Counted from the stretch's first letter, positions 20,407-30,598 are shown. The stretch: 34,485 nt of DNA from Guillardia theta CCMP2712 (GCF_000315625.1 NW_005434488.1:57678-92162), one strand, 5' to 3'. Numbers and translations are program-made. Notes: generated from the sequence alone by a model not told the origin.

Positions 20407-21480
20407 CTTGATAGTACAAGACTTACCCCACCTCCTCCTCATGCTCCTTCCCCAGTCAGATACAGCCCGAAGGCCGCACGCGAGCTGTCACGAGAGGACA
20501 GCAGCACTGCATCGGGAAGATCATGCCCGGTTCGACTCCTCTGATCGCCCTCAAGCTGCCATGCTCGGTGCTCCTGGTTGGGACCGATCGGAGACATTTC
20601 GGCCAAGATTTCCAATTTATCAACAACGATTTCAAATCCTTTTCCGAAATATCAAATCTCAACGAAATGCGACCGATCACGGACACCATCACATGACGTC
20701 GGGGCAGAGCCACGTGCGCATTTTTGAGTCCCGTGGTATGTGTGTTTGCATGTTTTCTGTTCCAAAAAGGATATAGAGTCTCGGAAGTGGGAAAAAAGTT
20801 GATCTTATTTGAAAGCAGGGGTGATATATAGCCCAAAATGGGGATATTGAGGGGGTGGGGTTATTTGATTGGGTTTTCGGAGGACTTTCGAGGTTGGTGT
20901 AGCTCCTTGCCTGCGAGCTAGTTTCTGATAGGTAAAAAACTTCAGCCCCCATTTTCTCCCGGATAAGATGTGTAATAAAAATACAGAACGATGCGTTTTC
21001 ACAACGTTGCGGCTCTCAAGGATCTCATTTTAAAATGAGGTGTTTTTAATAGCGGCCCTGCCCCGAAGCGATCCGTTGTTGTGATAGATATAGTTCGAAA
21101 AGACTCACTTTCAACTTCAGAACACTTATGATCCAAAATTGCTGACAGTAACCCTGCATCCGAGCAATGATGCCTGTTTACCAGTACCCCACAAATACAA
21201 CACTACCCTCTTATTGTAATCACCCACCCATATTAAATACCCCGACTTCAATATTTGCACACATACATCAACGAACTTATATTTCATCCAATATGATCTG
21301 ATACGGATATTCGAAACATTAACTACCCCTACCTACTATTTTAAAGTACCCACCCTGTTGTAATAGTACCCAGAAGTCCACATGACCCCCAGTAGATTCA
21401 GGATGATTCGATGCAGCGAGGTACCCGTACTTTTCTTTTCCCATTCCTCCTACAAGATAGGGTGGGTACTTGATCTTTCG
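20407..21480. other. 3' flank of the four-RRM gene and intergenic DNA
   Basis: No supported gene. It holds a perfect 16-bp palindrome CTCATTTTAAAATGAG (21024-21039) and, at 21185-21480, A/T-rich DNA with ACCCACCCATATT, TACCCC and GTACCC words like other intergenic stretches. Confidence 0.45.
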
Positions 21481-21808
21481 TCATACCATCCCGTATCCGT
21501 TCTCCGCTCATCCTCCCTCCCTCCCCTCTGCTCCCCCTCCCTCCCCCTCCCTCCCTCCCTCCCCCTCCCTCCCTCCCTCCTTCTCCCCTTCCCCTCCCCT
21601 CCTCCCCTCCTCCCTTCCTTTCATATCTCACGCTCCCTGACCCTTGTTTCCTCCAACTTGCTCTGTCTCCGCCTTCTTCTCTTCCAGCCACGACCTTCCA
21701 TCCTCGCCCTTCCCTTCGCTCCTATCTTTGATTCTCCTTTGCCCTCAGCTGAAAGATCTTCAATACAAAACCTTCCTCAACACAGTCGTGTCCATTCGAC
21801 ATCTCTAG
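21481..21808 (+). promoter_or_regulatory. Pyrimidine-rich leader with CCCTCC repeats upstream of the 172-aa gene
   Basis: Mostly C/T from about 21500 to 21760, with CCTCCCTCCCTCCCC runs at about 21530-21590, ending shortly before the ATG at 21809. It resembles the leaders of the genes at 8123 and 18105. Confidence 0.45.
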
Positions 21809-22327
21809 ATGTCATCAATCACTGCTACTATGGAGCAACAGGCATCCCTGAACAAGTTCGCCAACGACATCGTCGTCGAGACACAGCAGCATGATTGTTA
21901 CCTGAAAGACACCCCAAGGATGGAGGAGGAGGAAGTGGACGTGGATTATCCGAGGCACAGCGTTCCTTTTGAAAACTGCAACCTAGAGTTCGCCATGCCT
22001 CCGCCCAGAAGGTACATGCGGTCTGAAAGCAGCTCAAGCTTGAAGTGCCTGCTGTCCAAGGAGAGGGACTTTACGAGCAGGGAGTGGAGAAAGGGGATGA
22101 TGCGGTCCTCATCGGAGAGATGCCTCTCTTCCTCCGGCTCCTTCGTGCGATCACGCAACAAGTGCTTCCAGCTTCCTTCATGGCAGGAGGCGGAGATAAG
22201 GAAGAAGCACAACATGTCGGTAGGGATGGAGCTATCGCAGTCGGACGAGGCAAAGTTGCCTGCTAGGATGATGCTGCTAGACCTGAGGAGATCAAACAGC
22301 GAGCCCTGTCTTGTTTCTCTTGACTGA
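21809..22327 (+). CDS. Single-exon protein of unknown function, 172 aa, paralog of 8123-8596
   Basis: Starts MSSITATMEQQASLNKFAND and stops at TGA. A second in-frame Met (MEQQ) at 21830 is possible. It has an acidic block MEEEEVDVDY at ~38-47, a Ser-rich basic middle (RSESSSSLK; REWRKGMMRSSSERCLS at ~91-107) and a C-terminal block HNMSVGMELSQSDEAKLPAR at 134-153 followed by MMLLD. The last two blocks align in order with RKLAMRRGMAKWSSDSK and HNQQVGIDIARSGEGRPLPD of the 157-aa protein at 8123, and both are intronless on the same strand. There is no signal peptide or membrane helix. RSxSE-type motifs (RSESS, RSSSE, RSNSE) look like basophilic kinase or 14-3-3 type sites, but this is only suggestive. 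Function unknown. Confidence 0.72.
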   Translation: MSSITATMEQQASLNKFANDIVVETQQHDCYLKDTPRMEEEEVDVDYPRHSVPFENCNLEFAMPPPRRYMRSESSSSLKCLLSKERDFTSREWRKGMMRSSSERCLSSSGSFVRSRNKCFQLPSWQEAEIRKKHNMSVGMELSQSDEAKLPARMMLLDLRRSNSEPCLVSLD

Positions 22328-22518
22328 CATGAGAGAGTTATCTGACTACAACGTGTACAACCTTACCAGCTTGTGAGATTATTTCCATTTCAATAAAGAC
22401 ATTATGTTTCAGTGTATTGTTGTTTGGTACTTGTGCGCCTGCTACTGTTTGTACGGTCGAATGCATGCCGAGCATGCTTTCTGATTGTTTACATTGTTTA
22501 CACATCCTTTCCTCCGAG

Positions 22519-22779
22519 ATGGACAGCAAGTACAACTCGACCCGTCAATACAGGTATGGCTCCACCTTCCTCCATAAAAGGACCACCCCAAGACTGCACA
22601 ACAACAGCATCACTTCGGTCCCACCCCCCAACCCCCATCCTCCTCCTCCTCCTCCACCACCTGATCGAGAGCAGACAGACGTCATGAGTCACAGCAGGTT
22701 CAGTTGGCTCTCGCCTCATCCCTCTCCTCCCGGGCTGCTGGGGTTCGTGGATGACTGTCTCACCATCAGAGTCCGCTGA
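22519..22779 (+). CDS. Doubtful proline-rich ORF, 86 aa
   Basis: ATG 22519 opens MDSKYNSTRQYRYGSTFLHK, then a Pro run (PHPPPPPPPP), then a C-terminus ending GFVDDCLTIRVR. Composition is partly protein-like. It sits only ~190 bp after the 172-aa gene and runs up to GC island D. A GT at 22554 and AG at 22699 would give an alternative spliced form. No family recognised; it may be non-coding 3' sequence. Confidence 0.25.
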   Translation: MDSKYNSTRQYRYGSTFLHKRTTPRLHNNSITSVPPPNPHPPPPPPPPDREQTDVMSHSRFSWLSPHPSPPGLLGFVDDCLTIRVR

Positions 22780-22807
22780 TACCGTGGCTCGGACTGCCTG
22801 AAGATGC

Positions 22808-23001
22808 ACTTTGAGTAAACTGACTGATGATGCCATTCGGCCCGAGCCTCTGACGGGGCGGCGGCAGCGGCACGACGGTGGCCGGCGGCATACCAGCATG
22901 ATGCCGTGACGGCCTTCCGCGGGGTGCTGCTACACCAGTTTGAACAGCGGTGATCAGACTGCCTTGTCCTCTCCCAGTGACTCATGCCAGCAGCTCGATC
23001 C
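22808..23001. repeat. GC-rich island D beside the assembly gap
   Basis: Starts near a CACTTTGAGTAAAC word at about 22808, continues with GGGGCGGCGGCAGCGGCACGA, CCGGCGG and AGTGACTCA words, and is cut by the N run. It is probably part of a longer island, which may be why the assembly broke here. Confidence 0.5.
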
Positions 23002-23101
23002 NNNNNNNNNNNNNNNNNNNNNNNNNNNNNNNNNNNNNNNNNNNNNNNNNNNNNNNNNNNNNNNNNNNNNNNNNNNNNNNNNNNNNNNNNNNNNNNNNNN
23101 N
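23002..23101. other. Assembly gap, 100 N
   Basis: Exactly 100 N bases, a conventional filler for a gap of unknown size. The minus-strand membrane-protein gene to its right appears to run into it. Confidence 0.99.
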
Positions 23102-23461
23102 TGCGGGGCAATGAACAGAGAAGGGACGAGAGGAAGAGAGCAGGAGGTTGAGTACGACAGGGTGAATGAAGGAAGGGGCAGAGGAGAGGGATGGAGGAGG
23201 AGAGAGTGAACGCGAGAGAGAGGGAGCGAGGTCAAGGGAGGGAGGGGGAGGGGGAGGGGGGGCCGAGAGCAGCAGAGTACGATGGAGAGAATGGAAGGGT
23301 GGACGAGGGGAGGGGAGGGAAAGTGAGGAGAGGAGAGAGGAGAGTAGGAGAGAACAAGATGGAGGAATCGAGGAAGGAGGACGGGGACAGGAGCAAAGGA
23401 GCAAGAGAAACGCTAGAAAGAGGAACAACAACACTGAGAGGAAGAGCAAGGAAAACCTTAC
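23102..23461. repeat. Purine-rich tract, antisense to an unfinished intron
   Basis: Almost pure A/G on + from about 23110 to 23450. Read on the minus strand it follows the GTAAGG donor at 23461 and is a long pyrimidine-rich intron that disappears into the gap. Confidence 0.7.
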
Positions 23462-25067
23462 CTGATGCAATGGCATTGCGATGAGCCAGCAGCGGAAAGC
23501 GTCCTTGAAGCGAGCATTCTCATGCTCGAAAACATGCCAACTTCCTTTCTGTATGAGAAGATCAGCAGAGGAAGAGGAGGAGAGAGGGGGAGAGGGGAGG
23601 AAGGGATTAAGCGCGAATGAGAGTAGTTCGAAGGAGATTAGAGGAGAAAGGAGACAATGGAGGAGGGAAAGGCAGGGAGGGTCAGAGTTGTGGGAGATAT
23701 GAACAATCAGGAAACGAAAATTCAAAGGAGGGGGGAGAAAAACAAACATGACAAGGAGATGTTCAGGTCCATGTCAAAGAACGAAGGAAACAGAGCAAGC
23801 AGAGAGTAAAAGAGAGCAGATGTAAGTTGGAGTGCAAGAAGGTAAGAAAGACGAACTTGGAACTGATTTAGCATAATCCCAGCAGCTACCCATGATATGC
23901 TGAGAGTCGCCGCGCTGGTGAAATATCTGCGAACAGCAAGTCAGGAAAGTCAACGATGAGCAAGATCCTGGAAAGGAGGAGGGAAGGAGTGAGGGAATGA
24001 GGTAAGTTCGAGAGCTGGAGGAGAGTTTGAACGAATACTGCGACAGAGGAAGAGGCAGAGGCAGAGGCAGAGGCAGAGGCAGAGGAAGAGAAAGAACGAG
24101 GAGGAGGAGGAGAAGGAAAGGGATTGGGGGTGGGAGGTGGGTGGAAGAAGATGAGGAGGATGATGATGAGAAAGTGAGAAACAGGCAAGCACGCAGGCAG
24201 GTAGGGCAGGGCAGGGCAGGCAGGGAGCATACCGTGATACTATGATCCAGTCTGTGAGTGTCATGCCTGGCGTGTCTTTGGGACCCTGTGCAACCAGCTA
24301 ATTTGCCGGTTGTGTCAGATAAGGCGAGGAAGTGGAGGGAGAGGAGGTGGAGGGAGAGGAGGTGGAGAGAGAGGAGGTGGAGAAGAGCTGGAGGGAGAAG
24401 AAACGGAGGGAGAGGGTTGAGAGGCAGGGGAGGTCACAAGGACATGGGAGGAGGGAAATGTTAGGGAAGGTAGACAGAGAGATGAAGGAAGGAGAAATAA
24501 CCTCGCAGATGGCTTGAGATAGGCTGTAGATGGAGAGAATGGAGATGTCGTTTTGAATACTCATAAGCTGCAAACCGCCAGCATCAGACATGGCGGCCGG
24601 ACAATAAACAAGTCATGTTACATCAAAAGACTCGTTGTGAGGTGGTTTGATCAGTCTGTTGATATTCACATCGTGAAAGTCGAACAGCTCACTGATATCT
24701 TGATCTTGATCTGCCATGACGCTCTGTCCACAAAGTCACACGGGGAAAGCGACGCGTTTTCATCATTCACATCAACATCCGACGCGTTCTTCTTCTGATT
24801 CTCATCTGACCTTGTGCTGTCCTCAACAGTGATGTTCTGACTCCATTTGGCTTGCAAGCAACTGGTTGAACAACCATCTCCCCTCAACACCACTCCTTGC
24901 ATACTGAGAACAGCGTGCAGTCGACCGGGTATATGTAAGGCCCCTTGACGGATCTTGGCACGGTTTGAGCTCGTTGCAAGCCGGCTTGCAGTCATTGTCC
25001 TGACATTAGGTAGACACCTCAACGCAAGACATGTGTCTGCAAACAAACAAGACACCAACACAATCAT
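23462..25067 (-). CDS. 5' part of an intron-rich membrane protein with signal-like N-terminus (cut by gap)
   Basis: Exons 25067-24771, 24723-24622, 24567-24502, 24285-24233, 23926-23857 and 23548-23462 join in phase and end at a GTAAGG donor facing the gap; 225 codons are seen. The N-terminus MIVLVSCLFADTCLALRCLP is signal-like and is followed by a Ser/Thr/Arg-rich stretch (TMTASRLATSSNRAKIR), which would fit organelle targeting but lacks the Phe motif. The body contains ISELFDFHDVNINRLIKPP, NDISILSIYSLSQAICE and a probable membrane helix YFTSAATLSISWVAAGIMLN, then KGSWHVFEHENARFKDAFRC and WLIAMPLHQ. No family recognised. A simpler start, MADQDQDISE at 24717, would remove the presequence; a third, MSDAGGLQ at 24591, requires the 54-nt intron not to be spliced. 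The first junction (24770/24724) is the weakest. Confidence 0.6.
24031..24380. repeat. GAGGCA hexamers and a 15-bp GTGGAGGGAGAGGAG repeat
   Basis: About six GAGGCA/GAGGAA hexamers at 24045-24095 fall in the 306-nt intron 24232-23927. About four 15-bp units at 24332-24380 fall in the next intron upstream (24501-24286). Both are purine-rich on + and pyrimidine-rich in the transcript. Confidence 0.8.
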
Positions 25068-25399
25068 TGCGCTGAAAGATGCTCGTCTGTTCTGATCCCG
25101 GCACTGTCCCGCCGTTCTCCTCACGCTCTCACAACCGTCCTCCTTCCTACCGCAGCTCCGCATTTTTGTTCCCCGAGTGCACATGATAGCAATGCAGCAG
25201 GTCTTGCTGCGATGGGGGCAAGGAAAATATTCCAGGAGCCGATTACAGAAAGGATGATGATGCTTCAATGGATTGGTTCTCCCGAGATTGTTTGAGAGTA
25301 GAAGGTAGAGAATACAATGGATGAGCGGATAGTAGAGAGTGCGCAGCAAGGGAGAAGATTCAGAGACTGCAGAACAAGGAACAAAGATCAACGAGGATG

Positions 25400-26084
25400 G
25401 TTCCGAGGAGCTAGGAGTAAGACTGGTATGCGCTGCGCCGACGTTGAGATTGAGATTTTACGAGAGAAGACAACCTGTAAGAAGAGAATGTCAGGGCGAC
25501 AAACAGACACTGGGAACGAGACGAGCTAGTGAAGGAAGGAGAAGCTGGAGAAGGATGTAAGGGGAGTATGAAAGAGCTAACAAAAAGAGGAGACATGAAG
25601 ATAAGTCCAACAAGAGGATCAGAGAGCGATCAGCTGAAATGTAGCATGAGGAAGGGAGCTAGAGCCAAACGGCCAGGACGAGACGAAGGGAAGGCAAACG
25701 ATGATAGCCAAAGCTGTATCAGAAGTAGGAGAGGCAGCAACAGGAGGAGGATGTAAGGGGAGGAGAAGGAAAAGCAGCAGCAGCAGCAGCAGCGGGAAGT
25801 AGAAGGGGGAGAGGAGCAGGAGCAGATTTAGGAGGAGGAGGAGGAGGAGGAGGAGGAGGAGGAGGGGGAAAAGCAGCAGCAGCAGTAGCAGCAGGAGCAG
25901 GAGCAGCAGAAATAGAAAGAAGGGCAAGAGGGGCAGGGGAGAGGAGCAGGAGCAGGAGCAGGAGCGTAAGCGTAAGCAGGAGCAGCAGCAGGAGCAGCAG
26001 CAGCAGGAAGAGCAGGAGGAGGCGGAAAAGCAGGAGGAGGAGGAGGAGGAGGAGGAGGAGGAGGAAAGGGGGGGGGGGGGGGGG
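25400..26084. repeat. Long purine-rich tract (GCA, GGA units) ending in G17
   Basis: From about 25770 to 26084 the + strand is GGA, AGCAGC and GGAGCA units with very few pyrimidines other than C in AGC, ending in seventeen consecutive G (26068-26084). 25400-25770 is purine-rich but more complex. No exon supported; the Leu, Pro and Ser runs in ORFs here are artefacts. Confidence 0.85.
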
Positions 26085-26325
26085 ATCGAGCTGCAGCAAG
26101 GGATGCATGCTCAGGGGTTTCAACCCTCGTCATGTCACACGATGCAAAATTTTAATGGTTTTTCGTTTGCTTTTCTCCATTTGTTTTTCTTAGTTTTGAA
26201 ATTAAAGAACAAAATTACAAAGATGTGTCCCGAGTATTTGCAAGTAGGAGGGGGAAGGTCACGAAATCTGAGGCCGAGCAGGTGTTGCCGCTTGCTCCAT
26301 GAAGACAACGAATGACACTCGTGCG

Positions 26326-26424
26326 ATGATGATGTAGGTTTGATGATAACAGTGATGTTTGATGATCATAGAGACGATGACACTTGTGATGAAAGGATGT
26401 AGGTTTGATGATAACAATGACATT
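26326..26424. repeat. Direct repeat of GATGTAGGTTTGATGATAAC
   Basis: A ~26-bp unit at about 26331 recurs at about 26397 with near identity, separated by related GATGAT-rich sequence. The flanks 26085-26621 hold no exon I can support. Confidence 0.7.
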
Positions 26425-26621
26425 TCCCCGTGTGATATGATGATGCATAATTTGAACAAAAGCGAGTTAAGCTCTGTGAGAAGGAGCAAGTTTTGAAGTA
26501 TGCAGTAAGTTTAAATTTAAGATAAGAATATCAAGAAATCTAGTAAACAGGTAGCCGAGCAACGCTGATCTCTCAAGGACTGGCTCGACAGATGTCGATT
26601 TCACATCAACCCCTCAAACAA

Positions 26622-28990
26622 TCAAGCTTTTTCCTCCTGTTGCAACACGACAAGTCAGATCAAACCCCGTGCCCCATCATGCGGTCAATCATAAGGCACA
26701 GGTACACAGCACCGACCTTAGAGTCTTTGTCTAGTCCAGACGAGTCGCCGTCGTTGTTCTGAAGACAACTATGAGGATGCGACATACAGCGCGTGTCTTG
26801 GCTCCCTCACCTTAGCTAGCTCCGGCTGCTTCGCCGCTATGTGTGCTTCCAACGCACTCAAGATCGTCTCGGTCCCGTTGTACTCTGAACAACAAGTGAG
26901 ACCGAGAGGGAGGCAGACGAGCCAAGAGAGGAGCGGAACGGAAGGGGAGGAGAGGAGGTAGAGGAGAGGAGGAGGAGAGGAGAGAGGGCGAGGAGAGGAG
27001 TGGCCGACCTGGAAACAAGGCGGCGATCTGAGTGTTGGCCAACGTAGCCTTGAGCTGTTCCCCGGTCACCATGGACTCCCCGATCGAGACCCCCGACCCT
27101 AAGGGCAGGACGTCAGCGAGACAGGAGGAGGGTCCAGCCATGACATCACCGTTAGCGGAGGAGAGCGAGATAGCAAAGAGGTTGCTCGTCCCGTCCAGCA
27201 GGTTGATGTCTGAAGGCTGCTCCTTGCCGTCCTCCGTCAAGACCTCCGCGTAGAACGACGGCACTGAAACCCACACTTGCAGCGGCTCTACGGACTCTCC
27301 CGCTTCTGAAGCAGCCTGCGCGTCCTGGAGAGCATGTCACGGCCATGTACTTTACCATCAGCGAGCGTACGAGATGTACCTGAGTGACAAGAGACATGTT
27401 CTGCTTCACGTCGTACTCTGTGATCACTCCGATCCACCACCTGAGGTCGCCGTCATCGCAGACAAGATCGTCCCATGACAGGTCTTGGTTGCATACCTGT
27501 GCTCTGGAGCGTTGTACACTCGCACCTTGGTCCCGTTCGCGGCAGGTTTTTGCGTGTTCAGTGAGATGACGTTGAGGGGTAAGTAGACGCTCTTGAAGTA
27601 GAGCTCATCGAAGATCTGTTGTCACATGTTACGAACTGCCTGCTGCCTGCTTTGAGAGGATGTCCGCTCACATTTGCCAGCATGTTTGCCAGCGAGTAGA
27701 ACAAGGTCTGTGGAGACTTCTCAAGGCAATTCCGCCAGATATTTACAACAGCTGAATGCATCTCGAATGGCGTTCGGTACCCGCCCTGCAGAAAGCCGAG
27801 TCAGGCGCCACGGGAGCCACTAAGATGCTCGTTGACCTGTTCCAACGTTGTCTTGACACCTTGAAGTTCGGACTGCAGATTGATGGGATCACTAGGCGCA
27901 GCTTTATATTGCAGCGAGTTCATCTAGAGGAGACAACTGGTCAGGGTCGGACGGCCTCACAGACTGCAACAGTACCGCGTTGGGGAGTTGTCGGTTGACG
28001 AGTTCGTCGATGACTTTCCAGCAAGCAATCACCGCTTCCGACGAGGTCTGGGGGACTAGTCACGACCCAGAGACACGACCTGCGACAAGAGCACCGTGAT
28101 CGTTGACGACGTCAGCGTGCCAGAGGCCATGCGCTTCGCAGGGTTCATCTAGAGGAGGGGTCAGGATCATACTGGGTCTTATCAGTGGGCAACCTCGAGG
28201 TCCTCTGCCGGCCTCTTCATCCCCACCGTAGCAATGTCCTTCTTGGGAGTTCCTGCGAAGATCATGAGTTGAAATCACAAACTAGCTCATCGCGTCACCT
28301 GGTACAGGGCCGCTGCCATAGATCACTGTCCCGTCCGCTGCACTGTAGGAAGGCATCGACTCTCCTTGGCCTTGTTGCTTCTCCAGGGAGCGAGTCCCTT
28401 TGCGAACATTCCCATACCATCGGTTCTTGATTGAGTTGTCAGTCCTCCCCTTGGGTTCCAGTCAGCGATACAACTGTCGAAAACTGCAAACATGTACAGG
28501 AAACAGCTTGCTGATCTCGGCCCATCTTGATCCATACCGCTGCAGCGACAATCAATCGTGACTGCAGAGATGAAGGTTCATGCAAGACCTGATAAGCCAT
28601 GAGAAGCCTTTGATCCTCCTCGGTGGTCCATGGGTCCTTTCTGATGTTTGGATCGAGCTGAAAGCGCATTAGCTAAATACCGCCGCACACAACATGCTCA
28701 TACCTGATTGTGCCATCTTTCTCTCATCTGCTTTCCCGTCCTTCCTGGAATTGAACCGGCTAGCAGAGACCAAGACTTGGTTCCATGCCGCTGAGCACTC
28801 CCTTGTCACAACACGACACGTGAGCAGACGTTATGCGGGGGTCACCTGGACATGCTCAATAATCATTTGATCTTCCTCCCTAGTCCAGGGTTTGGACGAG
28901 GACTTCTGTCATGTGATCAGATCGTCTGAGATCAAAGCTTAACTACTCTACCTGAATCGAGTTTCCTTTGCCGTCTGTTGAGTCTGCCAT
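26622..28990 (-). CDS. R2R3-MYB / bromodomain-like fusion protein, 17 exons, about 491 aa
   Basis: Exons: 28990-28952, 28905-28846, 28790-28704, 28657-28589, 28539-28498, 28449-28299, 28252-28194, 28148-28080, 28047-27976, 27923-27837, 27785-27672, 27615-27497, 27440-27380, 27324-27009, 26884-26811, 26758-26717, 26636-26622. All phases agree (1,476 nt with TGA). MYB R2 lies at ~17-64 (PWTREEDQMIIEHVQRHG, RTGKQMRERWHNQLDP) and R3 ~69-115 (PWTTEEDQRLLMAYQRYG, RWAEISKLFPGRTDNSIKNR). All three Trp are present in both repeats, as in animal c-MYB; R1 is absent. A bromodomain-like region at ~196-295 has helix Z (EAVIACWKVIDELVNRQLPN), DPINLQSELQGVKTTLEQGG (like PMDLxTIxxKLexGxY), then YRTPFEMHSAVVNIWRNCLE and LANMLANIFDELY. 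The acetyl-lysine Asn of the usual YN is replaced by KS. VRVYNAPEHRWWIGVITEYD after it recalls a small Tudor-like barrel. Nuclear DNA binding is expected. Intron 9 could be 37 nt instead of 52, adding VLLQS. Confidence 0.85.
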
Positions 28991-29500
28991 CGAAGGGGTC
29001 AGGTTGCCTTAGACAAGCAACAGCTCCGCTCTGCACCTGCACCTCCATGCGCATATACTTCACTTGATTCTGGCTGTGAGGCGGTAGGAGGGGTGGCTGA
29101 TACCTGTAATATGAATGAGCTTGTTTTCAGTCGCAAGATCCTTCTGGGCTCACCTCTACACCTGACATGTCGCTGTTGACCTGTGGATATACCATCAGAT
29201 TGTCGTAACCACTATGCACAGGCTCAAGAGTGCTTCTTATCTCCTCCTCCTCTCGCTATCCATGTCCTTTTAACTGCTTACTGTCCTTCCAACCCCCTGC
29301 TCTTGCCTCCTATACCATGATAAAAACAACACAACCCATGAAGTGGTGTGATGTGCAATACACAATCTGATCTAACATGTAGCACTTCTTTCAACCATAT
29401 CATGGCATAAGTATATCATCATACATCACTGTGTCACATCATATCATCCCATCTTAGCGTCCATCGGCGCACTATCCCACATGCTCTTCTAGCATCACTT
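28991..29500. promoter_or_regulatory. 5' flank of the MYB-bromodomain gene
   Basis: The promoter and 5' UTR must lie here. I see no TATA box or repeated site and no further exon. Confidence 0.3.
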
Positions 29501-30140
29501 CGAAAGTCCAAGTTTGAATGCCTACCCACCCCCTTAGATCCAAGAAGCTATCCCTACCCCCCAAAATCAAATATTTCAAATAATACCCATATTAAACATA
29601 CTGAATACTGTTAAAACTTAAGGGTGGGTATATATACCCACCCTGATTTTCACAAGTGGAAAACTGAAGAGGACCCCCACCCACTTGCTCGATCCCACTC
29701 CAAGCACTTCCCTCAGACCGTTACAGTTTGTACCAAGACTTAACGGTACCCGTTAACTGGTACAAGGGTTCGTACCAAGAGTCAATTTATAATATTAAAT
29801 ATTGTAATGAAATTAACCACCTTGTACTAATTTTTGTACCATATTGATCAATATTTATACCTTTTCATAACGTATGGTACTGGGACCGTTGATTTCCGTT
29901 TTGTGTTGGTAGTAACCGTTAGTACGGGCCGTTGAGACCCGTTGAGACCCGTTGGTACGGACGTTTCCCAAAAAAACGAAAAACACCAGAAAAAAAAGAA
30001 ACAAAATCCAAGGTACAAAAAAGAAAAAAGAAAAAGAGTCTTGGTAGTAACCACAAAAGAAAAACTCCTTGAGTTCACTGCTTGCGGAAATAACTCCATA
30101 CTTTGACTGGACATTTCAAAATTAATAATGTCATTTCATA
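29501..30140. other. A/T-rich intergenic DNA with TACCCACC and GTACC/ACCGTT words
   Basis: 29520-29700 has CCTACCCACCCCC, TACCCCCC, GGGTATATATACCCACC and CCCCCACCCAC. 29720-29960 has many GGTACC, GTACCA and ACCGTT words in A/T-rich DNA, including two direct GACCCGTTGA units at 29935-29954. 29965-30060 is A-rich. No protein-like ORF; 30140-30598 is also without a supported exon. Confidence 0.45.
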
Positions 30141-30598
30141 AGATGAAGTGTATTGTTTAATATTCAAAATACATCATTTAATTTCAAATGACAAGGCAAC
30201 ATCTGCAAAAACTATTTCGATATGTGGTGGTTGTCGCCGGGTAAACCAGCTAGTAGTGAGCCTGCCCCAGAGCTGGCTAGGCTCAGATGCCTTCCGGATT
30301 TGGCACCATGGCAATGGGTGGGATCGAGACTTGGGAAAGTCGGCAACGAGAGAGGGGGGTGAGGGTTAGAGCGAAGGTTGATGAATCGAAGGCATGAGAG
30401 ACGAACAAAATGTTTTCAATGCTGAAATGTTAAAGCCCGATCATCGTTCTGAACGCTTGAAAACGTACAAAGCAAACTGTCTGGTGTAGCTCGCTGCAGA
30501 ATTGATAAATGGTATTGTGTTGAAGTTGAAGATGTTTTGATTCGCTTGGAAATTGTTCTTGGTTTTCTTTCGCTAACAATACTACTGTCATCAGGGGG

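Noticed and set aside
20500-20560. tRNA-like T-loop GGTTCGACTCC
   Set aside because: No acceptor, D-arm or anticodon stem pairs around it.
23957-23990. Hydrophobic ILLIVDFPDLLFA segment as an exon of the membrane-protein gene
   Set aside because: Using it leads to an in-frame stop; skipping to the acceptor at 23927 gives the phase-correct YFTSAATL exon.
24300-24400. Spaced 15-bp repeats considered as a CRISPR-like array
   Set aside because: Units are tandem and low-complexity purine DNA with no unique spacers, inside a eukaryotic intron.
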